Both the position numbers and the translations under genes were made by a program. Below, one piece after another: positions 18,831-28,358 of a DNA stretch of 64,000 bases; position 1 is the stretch's first letter; the number at the start of each line of letters is the position of its first letter. Source of the stretch: Cladocopium goreaui (Eukaryota > Sar > Dinophyceae > Suessiales > Symbiodiniaceae). The notes under the pieces were generated by a model that saw only the letters and a program-made list of their open reading frames with translations, did no database searches and was not told the origin of the DNA. Where the stretch lies: positions 136,938 through 200,937 of the forward strand of contig CAMXCT020006637.1 in NCBI GenBank assembly GCA_947184155.2, read 5' to 3'.

Positions 18831-19804
18831 GACTTTGACCCGGAAACGGAAGGACTGACAACAAGGTAAAGGGGGAAAACTACAACGGAGAGGTACAACG
18901 GGAAGGCTACCACAAGAAAATGAGACATGTCACGTTTATATACGTTTATTGTTTTCAATGTGTCATATAGATTGGCGATGATTGGTATATTGAATATGTT
19001 GTAGATGTATTTTGGAACATATGTATACCTATGATTCACACATCAATATAAATATATATAAATCATAAACACATGCCAAACCAAAAACTTTTAGCTGAGT
19101 ATTGTATTCCCAATCTGTTGGCAAATGTCCAGCCGATTCACCATGCGTGACCCAACAAGATTCAAACTATGGATTGTTTACTTTCGAAAATATGTTTTTA
19201 CTGGTTCTTGCAAACAATTTTATAGAGGATGGGCATGGACCGGCCAGTTTATACAGAGGGTGGGGCTGCCAGAAATGACGTGATCAAGCCACTTTATAGA
19301 GCTGAACTTTCTTGCAAACCATTTTATAGAGGATGGGCATGTGGCCGTGGTTTTGGTCCATAGATGTCCATAGATTTTTAGGATGATTTTGGGAGATTGT
19401 CGTCATAGATATACGTAGATTCACCCAGTATTTTTTTTCGAAAGTAAACAATCCATAGTTTGAATCTTGTTGGGTCACGCATGGTGAATCGGCTGGACAT
19501 TTGCCAACAGATTGGGAATACAATACTCAGCTAAAAGTTTTTGGTTTGGCATGTGTTTATGATTTATATATATTTATATTGATGTGTGAATCATAGGTAT
19601 ACATATGTTCCAAAATACATCTACAACATATTCAATATACCAATCATCGCCAATCTATATGACACATTGAAAACAATAAACGTATATAAACGTGACATGT
19701 CTCATTTTCTTGTGGTAGCCTTCCCGTTGTACCTCTCCGTTGTAGTTTTCCCCCTTTACCTTGTTGTCAGTCCTTCCGTTTCCGGGTCAAAGTCCTGGAG
19801 CCAC
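18831..19804. repeat. Central palindrome between the two 93-bp arrays
   Basis: 18831-19190 and 19436-19804 are almost perfect reverse complements (for example GACATGTCACGTTTATATAC near 18925 and its complement near 19680). The spacer of about 245 bp (19191-19435) contains two GAGGATGGGCATG segments. Together with the arrays the palindrome has arms of more than 1 kb. Confidence 0.85.
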
Positions 19805-20346
19805 TGGCTGGGGTATAAAGTGGCCATTCCAGGTAAAAATGTGTTTTTTCAGGGGTTTTACCTGGACTGGCCACTTTATAGAGGCATTCTCTGTTGGGGG
19901 AGGGGGTATAAAGTGGCCAGTCCAGGTAAAAATGTGTTTTTTCAGGGGTTTTACCTGGACTGGCCACTTTATAGAGGCATTCTCTGTTGGGGGAGGGGGT
20001 ATAAAGTGGCCATTCCAGGTAAAAATGTGTTTTTTCAGGGGTTTTACCTGGACTGGCCACTTTATAGAGGCATTCTCTGTTGGGGGAGGGGGTATAAAGT
20101 GGCCAGTCCAGGTAAAAATGTGTTTTTTCAGGGGTTTTACCTGGACTGGCCACTTTATAGAGGCATTCTCTGTTGGGGGAGGGGGTATAAAGTGGCCAGT
20201 CCAGGTAAAAATGTGTTTTTTCAGGGGTTTTACCTGGACTGGCCACTTTATAGAGGCATTCTCTGTTTGGGGATGGGGTATAAAGTGGCCAGTCCAGGTA
20301 AAAATGTGTTTTTTCAGGGGTTTTACCTGGACTGGCCACTTTATAG
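19805..20346. repeat. 93-bp tandem array of hairpin monomers, orientation 2
   Basis: About 5.5 copies of the same monomer inverted relative to 18030-18830, with GTATAAAGTGGCC at 19813, 19906 and onward. The linker has GTGTTTTTTCAGGGG instead of the AACAGAATCTATG linker of the first array. Confidence 0.9.
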
Positions 20347-20880
20347 AGAAGAAGATTTCCCTTGAAAGGGGTCCTCAGGGTGAATGGGGTCCTGGGCAGC
20401 TCGATAAAGTGACTTGGATGATGTATCTCATGACTCTATAAAATGGTCTGCCGCAATTTTCTTTCTATAAAGTGCCCTGGATGCAGCACAAATTATTCTT
20501 CTTAAAGGGCAAGTTTCACTCTATAAAGTGCTTTGCCATGTATACAGCCCCAACAGAAAAAAAAATAGGCCCGAAATAATTGGGGAGACATGTTTCTATA
20601 AAGTGGATGGTGTGACATATTATGGCCATTCTTTGAAGGGAACCAACGGTCTATAAAATGCATTGCCGCATATATTGAGTCGTTTCCTTGTGGGAAACCA
20701 GCCGGGTATAAACTGGAAAGCCAACGTTCTAATAAAGTCATCTTCCAGGTCCAAGGGCATGTTTCTCGCGCAAAACACGGCTTTATCCCCCATTGTCGGT
20801 ATATAAAGTGGCGACCGGAAACCCACTTTATAAGCGCAAAGGATGTCCACTTTATAGTGAGCTATACATGGGGGACAGCT
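20347..20880. repeat. Scattered CTATAAAGTG motifs, right side
   Basis: CGATAAAGTGAC, CTATAAAATGG, CTATAAAGTGCC, CTATAAAGTGC, CTATAAAGTGG, CTATAAAATGC, ATATAAAGTGG, CCACTTTATAAG and CCACTTTATAG recur at 40-70 bp with unrelated spacers. No gene is seen. Confidence 0.7.
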
Positions 20881-21185
20881 TTTTCACTTGCAAATTTGCT
20901 TCGCGCCACAACGGCATGCAATTTTTCATCTCTCATCTCCCCCAAATGGCTCCGCACCCGCCGCTTTAGCGAGCCTACTTTTCGAGCCTCCGGAGCCACA
21001 AATCATTGGAACAACAATGAACAACACAGTGAATCGTGACTTTTCTACTTTTCGCGCATCTGGATCTTCTTCCTTCTGAGACTTTCTCTTTTTGAGCTTC
21101 TTTCTTCTTCTCTTCTCTTCTCTTCTCTGGCTCTTCCCATCGCTGCTTTTCATCTGTCCATATTGTCGGAAGTTTGACTTCTAAA
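20881..21185. repeat. Dispersed repeat family, partial copy 2
   Basis: Matches 40640-40965: TTCGCGCCACAACGGCATGC, TTTAGCGAGCCTACTTTTCG, a TCTTCTCTTCTCTTC tract and GGAAGTTTGACTTCTAAAC. The inverted copy is at 45640-45945. Confidence 0.8.
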
Positions 21186-21189
21186 CTTC

Positions 21190-21615
21190 CTTCCATAAAA
21201 TAAATTTGAATAAATGCTAAATAGCTACTCAATAGCTGCTGAATAGCTGCTAAAGAGTTGTTGTAAATAATTGCTGAATAGCTTCTAAATAGCTGCTAGA
21301 TAGTTTCTAAATAGCTGCTCAATAGTTACTAAATAGTTGCCAAATGGCTCCTAAAAAGGCTGCTAAATAGTTGCAAAATAGCTTTTAAATAGCTTTTAAA
21401 TAGTTGCTAAATAGTTACCAAATAGCTGCTAAATTGATGCTAAATAGATGCTAAATAGCTTCTAAATAGTTGCATGAATAACTGCTAAATAGCTTCTAAA
21501 TAGCTGCTAAATAGCTTCTAAATAGCTGCTAAATAGCTTCTAAATAGCTGCTAAATAGCTGATGAATAGCTGCTAAATAGCTCCTAAAAAGTTGTAAATA
21601 ACTGCTACTTAAGTG
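21190..21615. repeat. TAAATAGCTGC minisatellite, left of the DIRS-like element
   Basis: About 30 degenerate 11-14 bp units of GCTGCTAAATAG / GCTTCTAAATAG type. The same repeat resumes at 38926-38985, so the 17.3 kb between was inserted into this array. Confidence 0.9.
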
Positions 21616-21777
21616 CTTTAGCTGCTTCCTGCCACTGGTTGAGCAATTGCACCTCAAAGTTTTTGCGGCTTCCCTGCACAGAGTTGGATCTGACCACACT
21701 GGCTAATTCTGTGCTGCCAGCATGGTTTTCCTTCCACCCCTCCATTTTCCAACCAACTGTCTCTGGGCTCTTTCTCC

Positions 21778-22972
21778 TCAGGTATAGTGAACAAACTGGT
21801 CAACCTGAGCCATCTTCTGTGCTAAGCCCTTCAACACGTCTCCTGAATCATGGAGATATCGGTGGACTGACCCACTTGTCCAACGCCCGCTCCTCTTCAC
21901 AACTTCGACCTCCCCTGTCGCTTGGTAAAGCGCTGACGCTCCTCCAATCCTCAAAGAGTGATTTGAAACCTCTCTGCCAGGAGCCCCACCTCTTTGGCTG
22001 CTCTTTGGAATACATTCTGCACCTCCAAGCGTTTCAACACCTGGCCAGATGCCCACCTGAAAAGGGGTAAATGTCCTTTTCTACCCCAAACCTCCTTGAA
22101 ACAGTCTTCCGAAGCTCCTGAAGCGCCTCCACCACGCACACATGCTCCACTCCTGTCCTCAACAAAGTTCTGCACGTTCCAAAACCTTGCTGGTCCGACT
22201 TCGTCTTGTCCCCTCACGATCATCTACTCATCAACGCCACTGCTATCGCAAAACTCTCTGGCCCGCAGCATGAAGAACCACGCTGTGAGCAACGCTGCCA
22301 CGATCATCTGGCTGTTGATCTTCAGCTCGCCCTGCGCTCTGGCGCCTTCTGCAAACTGGTTTCCGATCCATTTCAACATAGGGACAGTCACTCCCAAGCG
22401 TCTGGGCCTCCTTGCTGCATTTCGCTCGACGAGGGAGTTGAGCACTATCCAAAGGCGGTGCATCTTTCCGGTTGCATCTCCATGTCCCGCTCTTTTGTGC
22501 GCATCCTTGATCGCAAAGACTGCCCGCTTCAACGTAGCCACCGAAGTTCCAAGCCATCCCAGGTACCCCAAATACCCAAGCAACTTGTTCTCGTTCTCCA
22601 CAGGGTCGCTCATTGTGCTGAGATAGATAGCCACCGCTGACGACGGCTCCAATCGCACCAACGCTGCCATGCCGCATTGTATGCCTTCTGTGTACTCTCT
22701 GCCTTGTCCCCTGTCATGTGCTCATCCAGCCACTCCTCAACCTGCGCCTGGATGTTGAGATCGCCAACCAATCCCGGCCTCAGCTCCACGACGCTTTGTT
22801 GGATTTCTTTCTGCCTCCTGCTCTGCAGTCCTCCTCGACGTCCACGTTGTCGAAGAAGGCGTCCAACCACAAACCTTCTCCCCAAAGCCATACATGTCGC
22901 ATGCCTTCTCCTCCTGCTTTGCGGTCTGCTGCTGCACGTCTGAAGTCTCCTCGGCGCCACTGTCGGAGCCAT
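21778..22972 (-). pseudogene. Tyrosine recombinase of the DIRS-like element
   Basis: Frames in order are 22972-22610 (with a SAM-like N-terminal piece AESTQKAYNAAWQRWCDW), 22670-22224 (KLLGYLGYLGWLGTSVATLK through TAWFFMLRAREF, which holds the first catalytic Arg), 22223-21951 (linking region) and 22056-21778 (NHSLRIGGASALYQ with His and Arg, GRWTSGSVHRYLHDSG with Trp and the nucleophile Tyr). All catalytic positions remain recognisable, but at least two frame changes interrupt the protein. It differs clearly from the recombinase at 7588-8598, so the two retroelements are separate lineages. Presumed role: cDNA integration, now probably inactive. Confidence 0.8.
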
Positions 22973-23400
22973 ACCAACAGCGAACCCAAAGATCGTCCAT
23001 CCTCAGAGTCCAAGCACATACCAGCCTTCTGGTCGCTATCCTCCCATTTCCACAGCTCTGCAGCTACACCCAATAGCCCCAAAGCAGTCTTGCGCCCTGT
23101 GCCCAAACATCCTTGTCGGAGGGCTTCCTCTCTCCGCAAAGGTGAACCATGGCCTTCCACCCCTGCCTCGTCCTCCCTTGCGCTCTCCAAATCTCCTCAG
23201 CTTTCAGCCTCCGGACATACCCTGCAGGGGCCGCTCTGTCGACCACATAGAGCTCCTCAACGCCTCCAGCCTCCTTTGTATATAAGCGGCCACCTGCAAG
23301 GTCCGTTCAATTTGTACGCCATCCTGCGTTCTTCGTCTCCATGCATCCAGACGTGGCCTCCCACTGCCGGTAGCATCTGATGGCTGCCCTTCCCATAAGC
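22780..23400 (-). other. Linker region between methyltransferase-like and recombinase domains
   Basis: Minus-strand frames here (22780-23190, 23064-23246, 23204-23410) are charged, without recognised motifs, and change phase often. They probably correspond to the variable region ahead of the recombinase. Confidence 0.4.
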
Positions 23401-23901
23401 TGTCTCCCATCGTTCATACTCCTGCCAACAGCCTGGGTCTGCCTTCTCAAGAACGGTTCCCAACGACGGCGGGGTGACCTCCTTCAGCATCCACTCCTCC
23501 AGTTGATGCGAGTTGACATTCTTGCGACTGATGAACAGAGCCCTTCGTCTCCTCACCAATGCTTCTCCCAGCTCAGACGTCAAAAACTCCACCACCGTGG
23601 TGTTGAAGCCGTTCTTTTCTGCTGCCTGTTCTCCAAGGTCCCAAGCAACCTCGCGGGGTCCCTCCAAAATGGCGATGTCGAACTCTTCGGCAATGAGATA
23701 GTCCCAAAACCGTCGCACCAGCTTTCCCCTGGGATCCGGTCCAACTGTAGCCGCCACGATGACGCCTGCTTGTTGCCCTCCTCGATGTCGAAGTACTCGA
23801 AGTCCTTCACCCTTCTCGGTCTGCTCGTCCACTCGACAATCTTCAATTGGTGTAGATCTTGAGGTTGACGTTGCACAGCCCTGAAGCGTCTGAGCTCCCA
23901 A
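23257..23901 (-). pseudogene. DNA methyltransferase-like remnant in the DIRS-like element
   Basis: A segment containing GPDPRGKLVRRFWDYLIAEE, then FDIAILEGPREVAWDLG and EALVRRRRALFISRK resembles the C5-methyltransferase region that follows the PCQ motif (a DPR..L......L helix), motif VI and the RxRxxF..... strand of motif VIII. I see neither motif I nor the catalytic PCQ, and ENV is replaced by LEGPREV. The upstream overlapping frame (23580-23876, KIVEWTSRPRRVKDFEYFDI) may hold part of the N-terminal half. It lies after RNase H rather than inside it. A diverged, probably dead methyltransferase is my best reading; an unrelated domain is possible. Confidence 0.5.
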
Positions 23902-24120
23902 AAAAAATCATCTGCTCATACCTGTCCCCTTCTTCGTGCCATGACAAAAAACACGGCCCAAATCTTTCCGTGTCCTCCAATGCCTGCCGCACCGCTTGGC
24001 GCAAGTCCACCATGCTCCAACCTCTCTCCTTGATCTTTCCTTCCACGTCCTCGGCTGAAAGTCGCGTGATAGCATCTGCATCCTCATTGTGGTATGTTCG
24101 CCACCATCCTCCAATAACCA
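23859..24120 (-). pseudogene. RNase H C-terminal end of the DIRS-like element (downstream of insertion)
   Basis: Reads VIGGWWRTYHNEDADAITR at the transposon edge, with the last catalytic Asp of RNase H in the NEDADAITR motif. It continues the RNase H that stops at 36579 on the other side of the inserted transposon. Excising 24121-36578 plus one copy of the CA dinucleotide joins MRYRCL to VIGGWW in one frame. Confidence 0.85.
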
Positions 24121-24240
24121 CTTTGGCGCTTTTTGGTTTTAGCTAGGTTACAAGTCAACTTATAACCACTTAGGTTACGTTAATTTCTTGCCCACTTACG
24201 GGCAGTTATAACTGACTTATAATCACTTAGCCACGAGAAA
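24121..24240 (+). repeat. Left terminal and subterminal repeats of the DNA transposon
   Basis: Terminal CTTTGGCGCTTTTTG followed by TTAGCT, GGTTACAAGTC, ACTTATAACCACTTAG, CCCACTTACGGG, AGTTATAACTGACTTATAA and TCACTTAG. The tandemly arranged ACTTATAA motifs in both orientations resemble the subterminal transposase-binding repeats of CACTA elements. Confidence 0.85.
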
Positions 24241-24385
24241 CTTCAGCAGCCACGTTAACACACGAGGATTGACCATGGTGGAGCACGAGGGTTGACCAAA
24301 AACAGAGCACGAGGGTTGGCCAAACACAAGTAAACAATTGAAGCCACACACGCGCTTTTTCCCGCAACGGCGCTATGGAGCTTCT

Positions 24386-24432
24386 TTGCCGGGCGAGCCT
24401 CGGCAACCGTGCGTGAGGCGAGCCTTCACGCA
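24386..24432 (-). promoter_or_regulatory. Border hairpins H1 and H2 (3' of the 443-residue gene)
   Basis: H1 24386-24406 has stem TTGCCG/CGGCAA and loop GGCGAGCCT. H2 24410-24432 has stem TGCGTGA/TCACGCA and the same loop. They lie 82-128 nt beyond the stop of the gene ending at 24514, between it and the left terminus. Stem sequences differ completely, loop is identical. Confidence 0.85.
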
Positions 24433-24513
24433 ACAGCCAACAGGTGTGTTTTCACACGGTTCCAGGCTCCTTTGGCACCATCCATTTTCCAACTGAAGCT
24501 TTTGTCTTTCTTC

Positions 24514-25845
24514 TCACCGTTCACCTTCACCCTGTATGAGGACGAGTTTGGGCAGACATAAATGGTCACATTCGAGTAGCGGACTGGCCCGCCTTCTTCT
24601 CCTGGAAACTGAAGAACTCTTTTTTTTGGGCGGAGGCTCTTTGGCTTCTGTCTGTGCAGCGCTTGCTGCTTTTGTCTTTGGAGTAGCCTTCTTCTTTGCT
24701 TTTGGCACCTTTGGCACCTTTGGCACCTTTGGTGGCGGGTTTTCGATCGCTTTCAATACTTCATTTGCCATGTCTTCAACATCCTTCTTGGGTACTTTGC
24801 TCTGCGCTTGCACTTTGGGCAGCGCTTCTTCTGAAACTTCTGCAGCCTGTGGGCTTTCAGCTTTATGATCTTCCTGGGGCGCTGGGTCAGGGGCAGCAAG
24901 AGCTGCAGGGGCAGCAGGAGCTACAGGCCTTTTTGCAGGGACCATTGCAGCACTCCCTGCAGAAGGGGCTTCCAAAGCAAGAAGCGGTCGCTTCTTTCTC
25001 GGGGGGAGCATGGTTAACTCCAGCTCCTCCCCTTCTCCACCACCAAGTCCCGCAAGCAACTGTTTCAGTTGTGAAAGCATGCCGCCGCTTTGACATTGCT
25101 GCAGCCCAGGCTTTCCACACATAGACCGTATGGAAGAATGGGTATCCCTTGCAGGCAAAACTTGGCACAAAAACTTCACCGCCATCTCATCCACCGGGCA
25201 CTTGACAGGCATTTGCTCACCATAGGCTCTGCGAAGCAAATCTTCTGGAAGCTCAGCAGGGTCTGCGGGGAAGAGAGAAATTTGCGCCTTCTTGAAACCT
25301 TTCAAACTGCGGATATGGCTCTTGAAGTCACGGACAGTGCTCAAGGCGTTCATCGGGTTGACCCGAAGCTCGTCCATGGGGCCTTTGTGGGCAGTCACGT
25401 ATGCGATGGCCACAACAGCGACCGAAGTTGGCTCGTCTGGGTTCAGCAGACCAAGCAAGGCCATTCTGTTGCTCATAGTCATGCATTTCTTCAAAATGCC
25501 TGGGTTCTTGGCCATTTCATCCCAGTCACTCTGCAAGAAATAGTTTGGAAGGTTCTCGCAGTGCTGGTTCTGTGGCTTCTTTTTCAAGGATTGCTCGCCA
25601 ATCCCTGCTTGAACCTTTTTCTGCACCAGGTTCGCTAAGTCGTCGTGCCACTTCTCTGGGAGATCTGCGCTTCCCAGCGTCTTCAACAGTGACGTCCCAA
25701 CTTCCATGGAAATGGGCGGAGCATTTTCTATGTCCAGAACGCAGGCCTGGAACAAGGCATCCATCTTTGCTTGGTCTGCGGTCAGCTTGCTTCGCTTCAA
25801 AGCCGCCAAGTAATCCAACATACCCACAAAGCGAGCTTCCGCCAT
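24514..25845 (-). CDS. Unknown 443-residue transposon protein
   Basis: I do not recognise the family. Starts MAEARFVGMLDYLAALKRSK at 25845. Residues 1-250 look like a folded, mostly helical domain with PNYFLQSDWDEMAKNPGIL and NRMALLGLLNPDEPTSVAVV. Residues 260-330 hold GG-rich and Pro/Ala-rich sequence with a KKRPLLAL patch, and the tail has three VPK repeats, KAKKKATPKTKAA and an SRRRRRASP basic run, plausible nuclear localisation and nucleic-acid binding. The end may be shifted by a run of T at 24611-24618. Upstream lie hairpins H3 and H20, downstream H1 and H2, the same bordering as its neighbours. A 16-nt box (25914-25929) shared with the gene at 31758-32852 precedes H3. Could be an accessory DNA-binding subunit of the transposase. 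Confidence 0.7.
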   Translation of the reverse strand: MAEARFVGMLDYLAALKRSKLTADQAKMDALFQACVLDIENAPPISMEVGTSLLKTLGSADLPEKWHDDLANLVQKKVQAGIGEQSLKKKPQNQHCENLPNYFLQSDWDEMAKNPGILKKCMTMSNRMALLGLLNPDEPTSVAVVAIAYVTAHKGPMDELRVNPMNALSTVRDFKSHIRSLKGFKKAQISLFPADPAELPEDLLRRAYGEQMPVKCPVDEMAVKFLCQVLPARDTHSSIRSMCGKPGLQQCQSGGMLSQLKQLLAGLGGGEGEELELTMLPPRKKRPLLALEAPSAGSAAMVPAKRPVAPAAPAALAAPDPAPQEDHKAESPQAAEVSEEALPKVQAQSKVPKKDVEDMANEVLKAIENPPPKVPKVPKVPKAKKKATPKTKAASAAQTEAKEPPPKKKSSSVSRRRRRASPLLECDHLCLPKLVLIQGEGER

Positions 25846-25869
25846 GGCTTGAAAAAACCCCTATCAAAC

Positions 25870-25929
25870 CACGGGGAATCCTCGTGAGCAGATTGTGCGG
25901 GACTAGCCTCGCACTTGGGCTTTGAAAAG
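25870..25929 (-). promoter_or_regulatory. Border hairpins H20 and H3 plus shared 5' box
   Basis: H20 25870-25886: stem CACG/CGTG, variant loop GGGAATCCT. H3 25895-25914: stem GTGCG/CGCAC, 10-nt loop GGACTAGCCT. Both lie in the 5' leader, 25-70 nt before the ATG at 25845. Next to H3, 25914-25929 reads CTTGGGCTTTGAAAAG on the plus strand; 32891-32906 has the same box with one mismatch, also next to a hairpin upstream of a gene. Confidence 0.75.
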
Positions 25930-25979
25930 AAAAGCAGGAGAGACGAACTTGTAAATGTCCTGTGAAAGGGAGGAGAAAC

Positions 25980-26100
25980 TACTATCTGGGGGTGGGCGTT
26001 TATATATATATAGTTATATATATATATATATATCTGTGTGTGTGGGTATATGCAGAACAACTTTGGGGTATATATATATATATATATATATATACAAAAG
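25980..26100. repeat. TA/TG microsatellites in an intergenic spacer
   Basis: TATATA runs at about 26003-26035 and 26069-26092 with a TGTGTGTGGG segment between. Lies between the hairpins of two gene borders. Confidence 0.85.
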
Positions 26101-26255
26101 AATCTTTGCAAATGCTATACAAAGACGGGCCTGAAACCTGGTATGTGCCCATGGGTTTTCAGAATTTTGCAGATTATATGCTGCACAATGTCTTTTTCAG
26201 GGCATCCTCCCATCCTCGCTGGATTTCAATGCCATCATATATATAAATATTTCAT

Positions 26256-26289
26256 GCATGGGCGAGCCTCATGCGCAGGCGAGCCTTGC
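26256..26289 (-). promoter_or_regulatory. Border hairpins H4 and H5, immediately 3' of the DNMT stop
   Basis: H4 26256-26274: stem GCATG/CATGC. H5 26275-26289: stem GCA/TGC. Both have loop GGCGAGCCT and are directly adjacent. The TGA at 26293-26295 that ends the basic DNMT tail is 3 nt from H5, which supports that frame as the real C terminus. Confidence 0.85.
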
Positions 26290-26292
26290 TTG

Positions 26293-27897
26293 TCAGCTGG
26301 AGCTGGACGAAGAGGACAGGAAACCATTCAAGCGCCAGGCGTCCTTGAAGCGAGGCTTCTCCAGATTTTTGACCACCGTGGTCGAAGATGCAGATGCAGG
26401 CCTCTTCAAGGGTCGCTGATGGCCGGTCACGGTCTGATCCACAGTCTTTTCTGCATCATCTTTTTTTGGCGCATGCTTTGCTGTCTTTCGCTTTCGGACA
26501 CTGCTCGCGGGCTTGGTTTTTTTTTGCTTGGGGGCGTTTTTTTTTCTGACTTTTTGCAAACATGGCTTCTTCCAAGCGAAGGCGAAGAGCTGGCTGATCC
26601 TCCAGCGCCTTGTCAACGCGGGGCAAATCATCAGGTCCAATCTTTTCAAGCAGGCCAGCCACTGCAGCAGCAATCAACGGGACAGGGTAGGCGTTGCCAG
26701 CAGCCTTGATCTGCAAGGCCTGGCTGTTGAAACTTGAGGATATGAACGCGGGAAATCCTTGCAGTGTGAACCGCTCCTGCGGCAACAGGAAACGGAAAAA
26801 ATCTCTTTCATGGTCTGGCTTTGAAAAATTCATGTCGCTCACAAAAAGGTAGCTGTTTGACGTTGTCAGCGTCGGGACCTTGTTTTTGCAAATCTGTCTT
26901 TTGTAGCACTTTCCATCTGCTCGGTCCAGAGGAAAGCAAACAATATCGCTTTCCTCAAGGTCACCATTCGCGAATAACTCCTTCAGTTGTCCTTGGGCAT
27001 CTTTGAGGTTCTTCTGCATGCATGAAGTCAAGCTTCCCCGATTCACGGAGGGAATACCGGGGACAAAAATTCTTTCAAACTTTTGGACCCAAAAGCGGGC
27101 AGCACCTCTGGGATCACATTGTCTGGACAGAGGCCTGAGCGGATCCCACGTAAGAAAACCCGGGTCCGGTCCTGTGGCAAGAGGTAATCCTTCGCTTTCA
27201 GCAGGGAGACGTCCCACAAAAACTCCGGGATTTCAGCTTTCAGGCATGAGACCAATTTATCCATGAAGGATTCTGTCTGGCCTTTCTGCTTGTGCAGAAT
27301 GCCTTTCACATTCTCTAACACCACTGCTTGCAGCTCCCCGCATTTTGCTAAAGACCCTACCACATTCACAATGCGGAGAAAGACTTCTGCGCGTTGGTCT
27401 TCTGCACCTTTGTGATTGCCATTCCCTGCCCAAGGCGGGCATGGAGGCCCTGCAAGAAGCAGGTGCACAGGTCGTTCCCATTCAGACAGTTTGACTTTCA
27501 GAACATCTCCATTGTCGGAGCCCAGGCGCGGTGGCTCCGCACTCTCCATGTAGGTTTCAAGGTACTTTTGGTAGCGGCGTTCCAAGTCATAGACATTGTT
27601 GCAATGGAAGTTGGCTCCCAAAAGTTTTAAGGCCCAGCCGGAGCCGTCGATTCCAACGCACGGCAAAGCTACATGGACTTGCCGGGCGAGCCTCGGCACT
27701 GACGGGAAATGATTGAACCAGTCGTTTGGCTCTGGGATAAAAGGCTTCATTGCTTGAACCACAAAATGAAGCTGCAAGAACAGGTCTTGTTGTGAAGAAT
27801 TTGCAGTTCCAGATTGCGCACATGTGCATGGCGCATGTTTCCAGAGCAGCAGAGCTTTGGGATTTTTCAGCCAGTGTGCATGGCATGAGCTGCTCAT
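26293..27897 (-). CDS. Cytosine-C5 DNA methyltransferase of the DNA transposon (frame-disrupted)
   Basis: Transfers methyl groups to cytosine in DNA. Frame 27897-27043 holds motif I (PCVGIDGSGWALKLLGA, about 79-95), the catalytic loop GPPCPPWAGNG (Cys153), ENVKGIL (195-201) and LLPQDRTRVFLRG (motif VIII, 239-251). Near 27045-27070 the text shifts by one base into frame 27217-26456, which holds FTLQGFPAF and AAGNAYPVPLIAAAVAG (motifs IX-X). A second shift in T runs near 26518-26548 leads to frame 26673-26293, a Lys-rich tail ending in polyserine whose stop is 3 nt from hairpin H5. All catalytic motifs are intact; the loop has PPCPPW rather than PPCQ. The two shifts lie in or near homopolymers, so an intact gene misread by assembly is possible. 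It is a different lineage from the DNMT at 8582-11191. Hairpin H19 lies 12 nt before the ATG and H6 lies within the N-terminal coding region. Confidence 0.85.
27680..27698 (-). promoter_or_regulatory. Hairpin H6 inside the DNMT N-terminal region
   Basis: Stem TGCCG/CGGCA, loop GGCGAGCCT. It encodes the VPRLARQ segment directly before motif I, so the residues upstream may be a later addition joined at this hairpin. Confidence 0.8.
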
Positions 27898-27908
27898 TGC
27901 CTTGCCAG

Positions 27909-27927
27909 GTGTGGGGATTCCTCACAC
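27909..27927 (-). promoter_or_regulatory. Variant border hairpin H19 before the DNMT start
   Basis: Stem GTGTG/CACAC around the 9-nt loop GGGATTCCT. Loop length, the GG at its start and the CCT at its end match the family although the centre differs. It ends 12 nt upstream of the ATG at 27897. Confidence 0.65.
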
Positions 27928-27959
27928 ACTTAATTGATTGCCAAAAAGCCGCTCAGGAA

Positions 27960-28358
27960 TCATTTCTTCTCTTGCCAGCGGTGGTAGTTGCAAGTCCAAT
28001 GCTCCCACTTTCCGCAACATTGCACCCACTGGCAGTGGCATTCTCCATCCTTTTGCCCCAGCATCCAGTCCGTATACGCTAAGGTCAGATCTCTAGGAGG
28101 GTTGTGCTTCATGGTGTTGTACCAATCATCATCCTCCACCTCCATGTCGGTTGGCTGGTCCCAGAAGTCCAAGGGCAACGTTTCAGCGCTCAAGACAGAA
28201 GCTGCTGGTGAGCAATCCTTGTTTTTGGATGAAGTTTCGGTGCTGACAGCTGCCGCAGGAAGAGAGCAAGTTTCACGCGCTGGTCCACCATCCCATCGAA
28301 CTACTTTGCTGGGGCGAGCCTCCAGCTTGTGTGGCAGTCCGCCAGCTGCAGACGTCAT
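27960..28358 (-). CDS. Small Cys/Trp-rich protein of the DNA transposon
   Basis: A 132-codon frame. I chose the ATG at 28358 (MTSAAGGLPHKLEARPSK) because hairpin H8 ends 6 nt upstream of it, the layout seen at other genes; the frame stays open to 28622. The middle is acidic (PTDMEVEDDDWYNTMK). The C terminus ECHCQWVQCCGKWEHWTCNY followed by H has a CxC...CC...C...H pattern and aromatic residues reminiscent of a CW-type zinc finger, though too short to assign. Hairpin H7 lies inside the coding region and encodes LEARPS. It precedes the DNMT by about 60 nt, so the two may be expressed together. Function unknown; a chromatin-reader-like accessory factor for the methyltransferase is a guess. Confidence 0.6.
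   Translation of the reverse strand: MTSAAGGLPHKLEARPSKVVRWDGGPARETCSLPAAAVSTETSSKNKDCSPAASVLSAETLPLDFWDQPTDMEVEDDDWYNTMKHNPPRDLTLAYTDWMLGQKDGECHCQWVQCCGKWEHWTCNYHRWQEKK

Larger units (their letters stand above)
21616..24120 (-). mobile_element. DIRS-like retrotransposon, 3' half (degenerate)
   Basis: Downstream half of an element whose upstream half is 36579-38925, with the 12.46-kb DNA transposon between. It contains the end of RNase H, a methyltransferase-like region and a tyrosine recombinase, all minus strand and broken by frameshifts. Flanked by the TAAATAGCTGC minisatellite. I did not find its terminal repeats. Confidence 0.8.

Noticed and set aside
17965..18869. 297-codon plus-strand frame over the first 93-bp array, and the 190-259 codon frames over the second
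   Set aside because: Both strands are open because the monomer length is a multiple of 3 and palindromic.
20965..20985. AGCGAGCCT near 20966 and 40729 as further copies of the hairpin core
   Set aside because: Flanks are not complementary and the core lacks the first G; it belongs to the dispersed repeat family.
25914..25929. Relict spliced leader in the shared leader box
   Set aside because: Only a partial match to TTTTGGCTCAAG, with several differences. Kept as an unnamed box.
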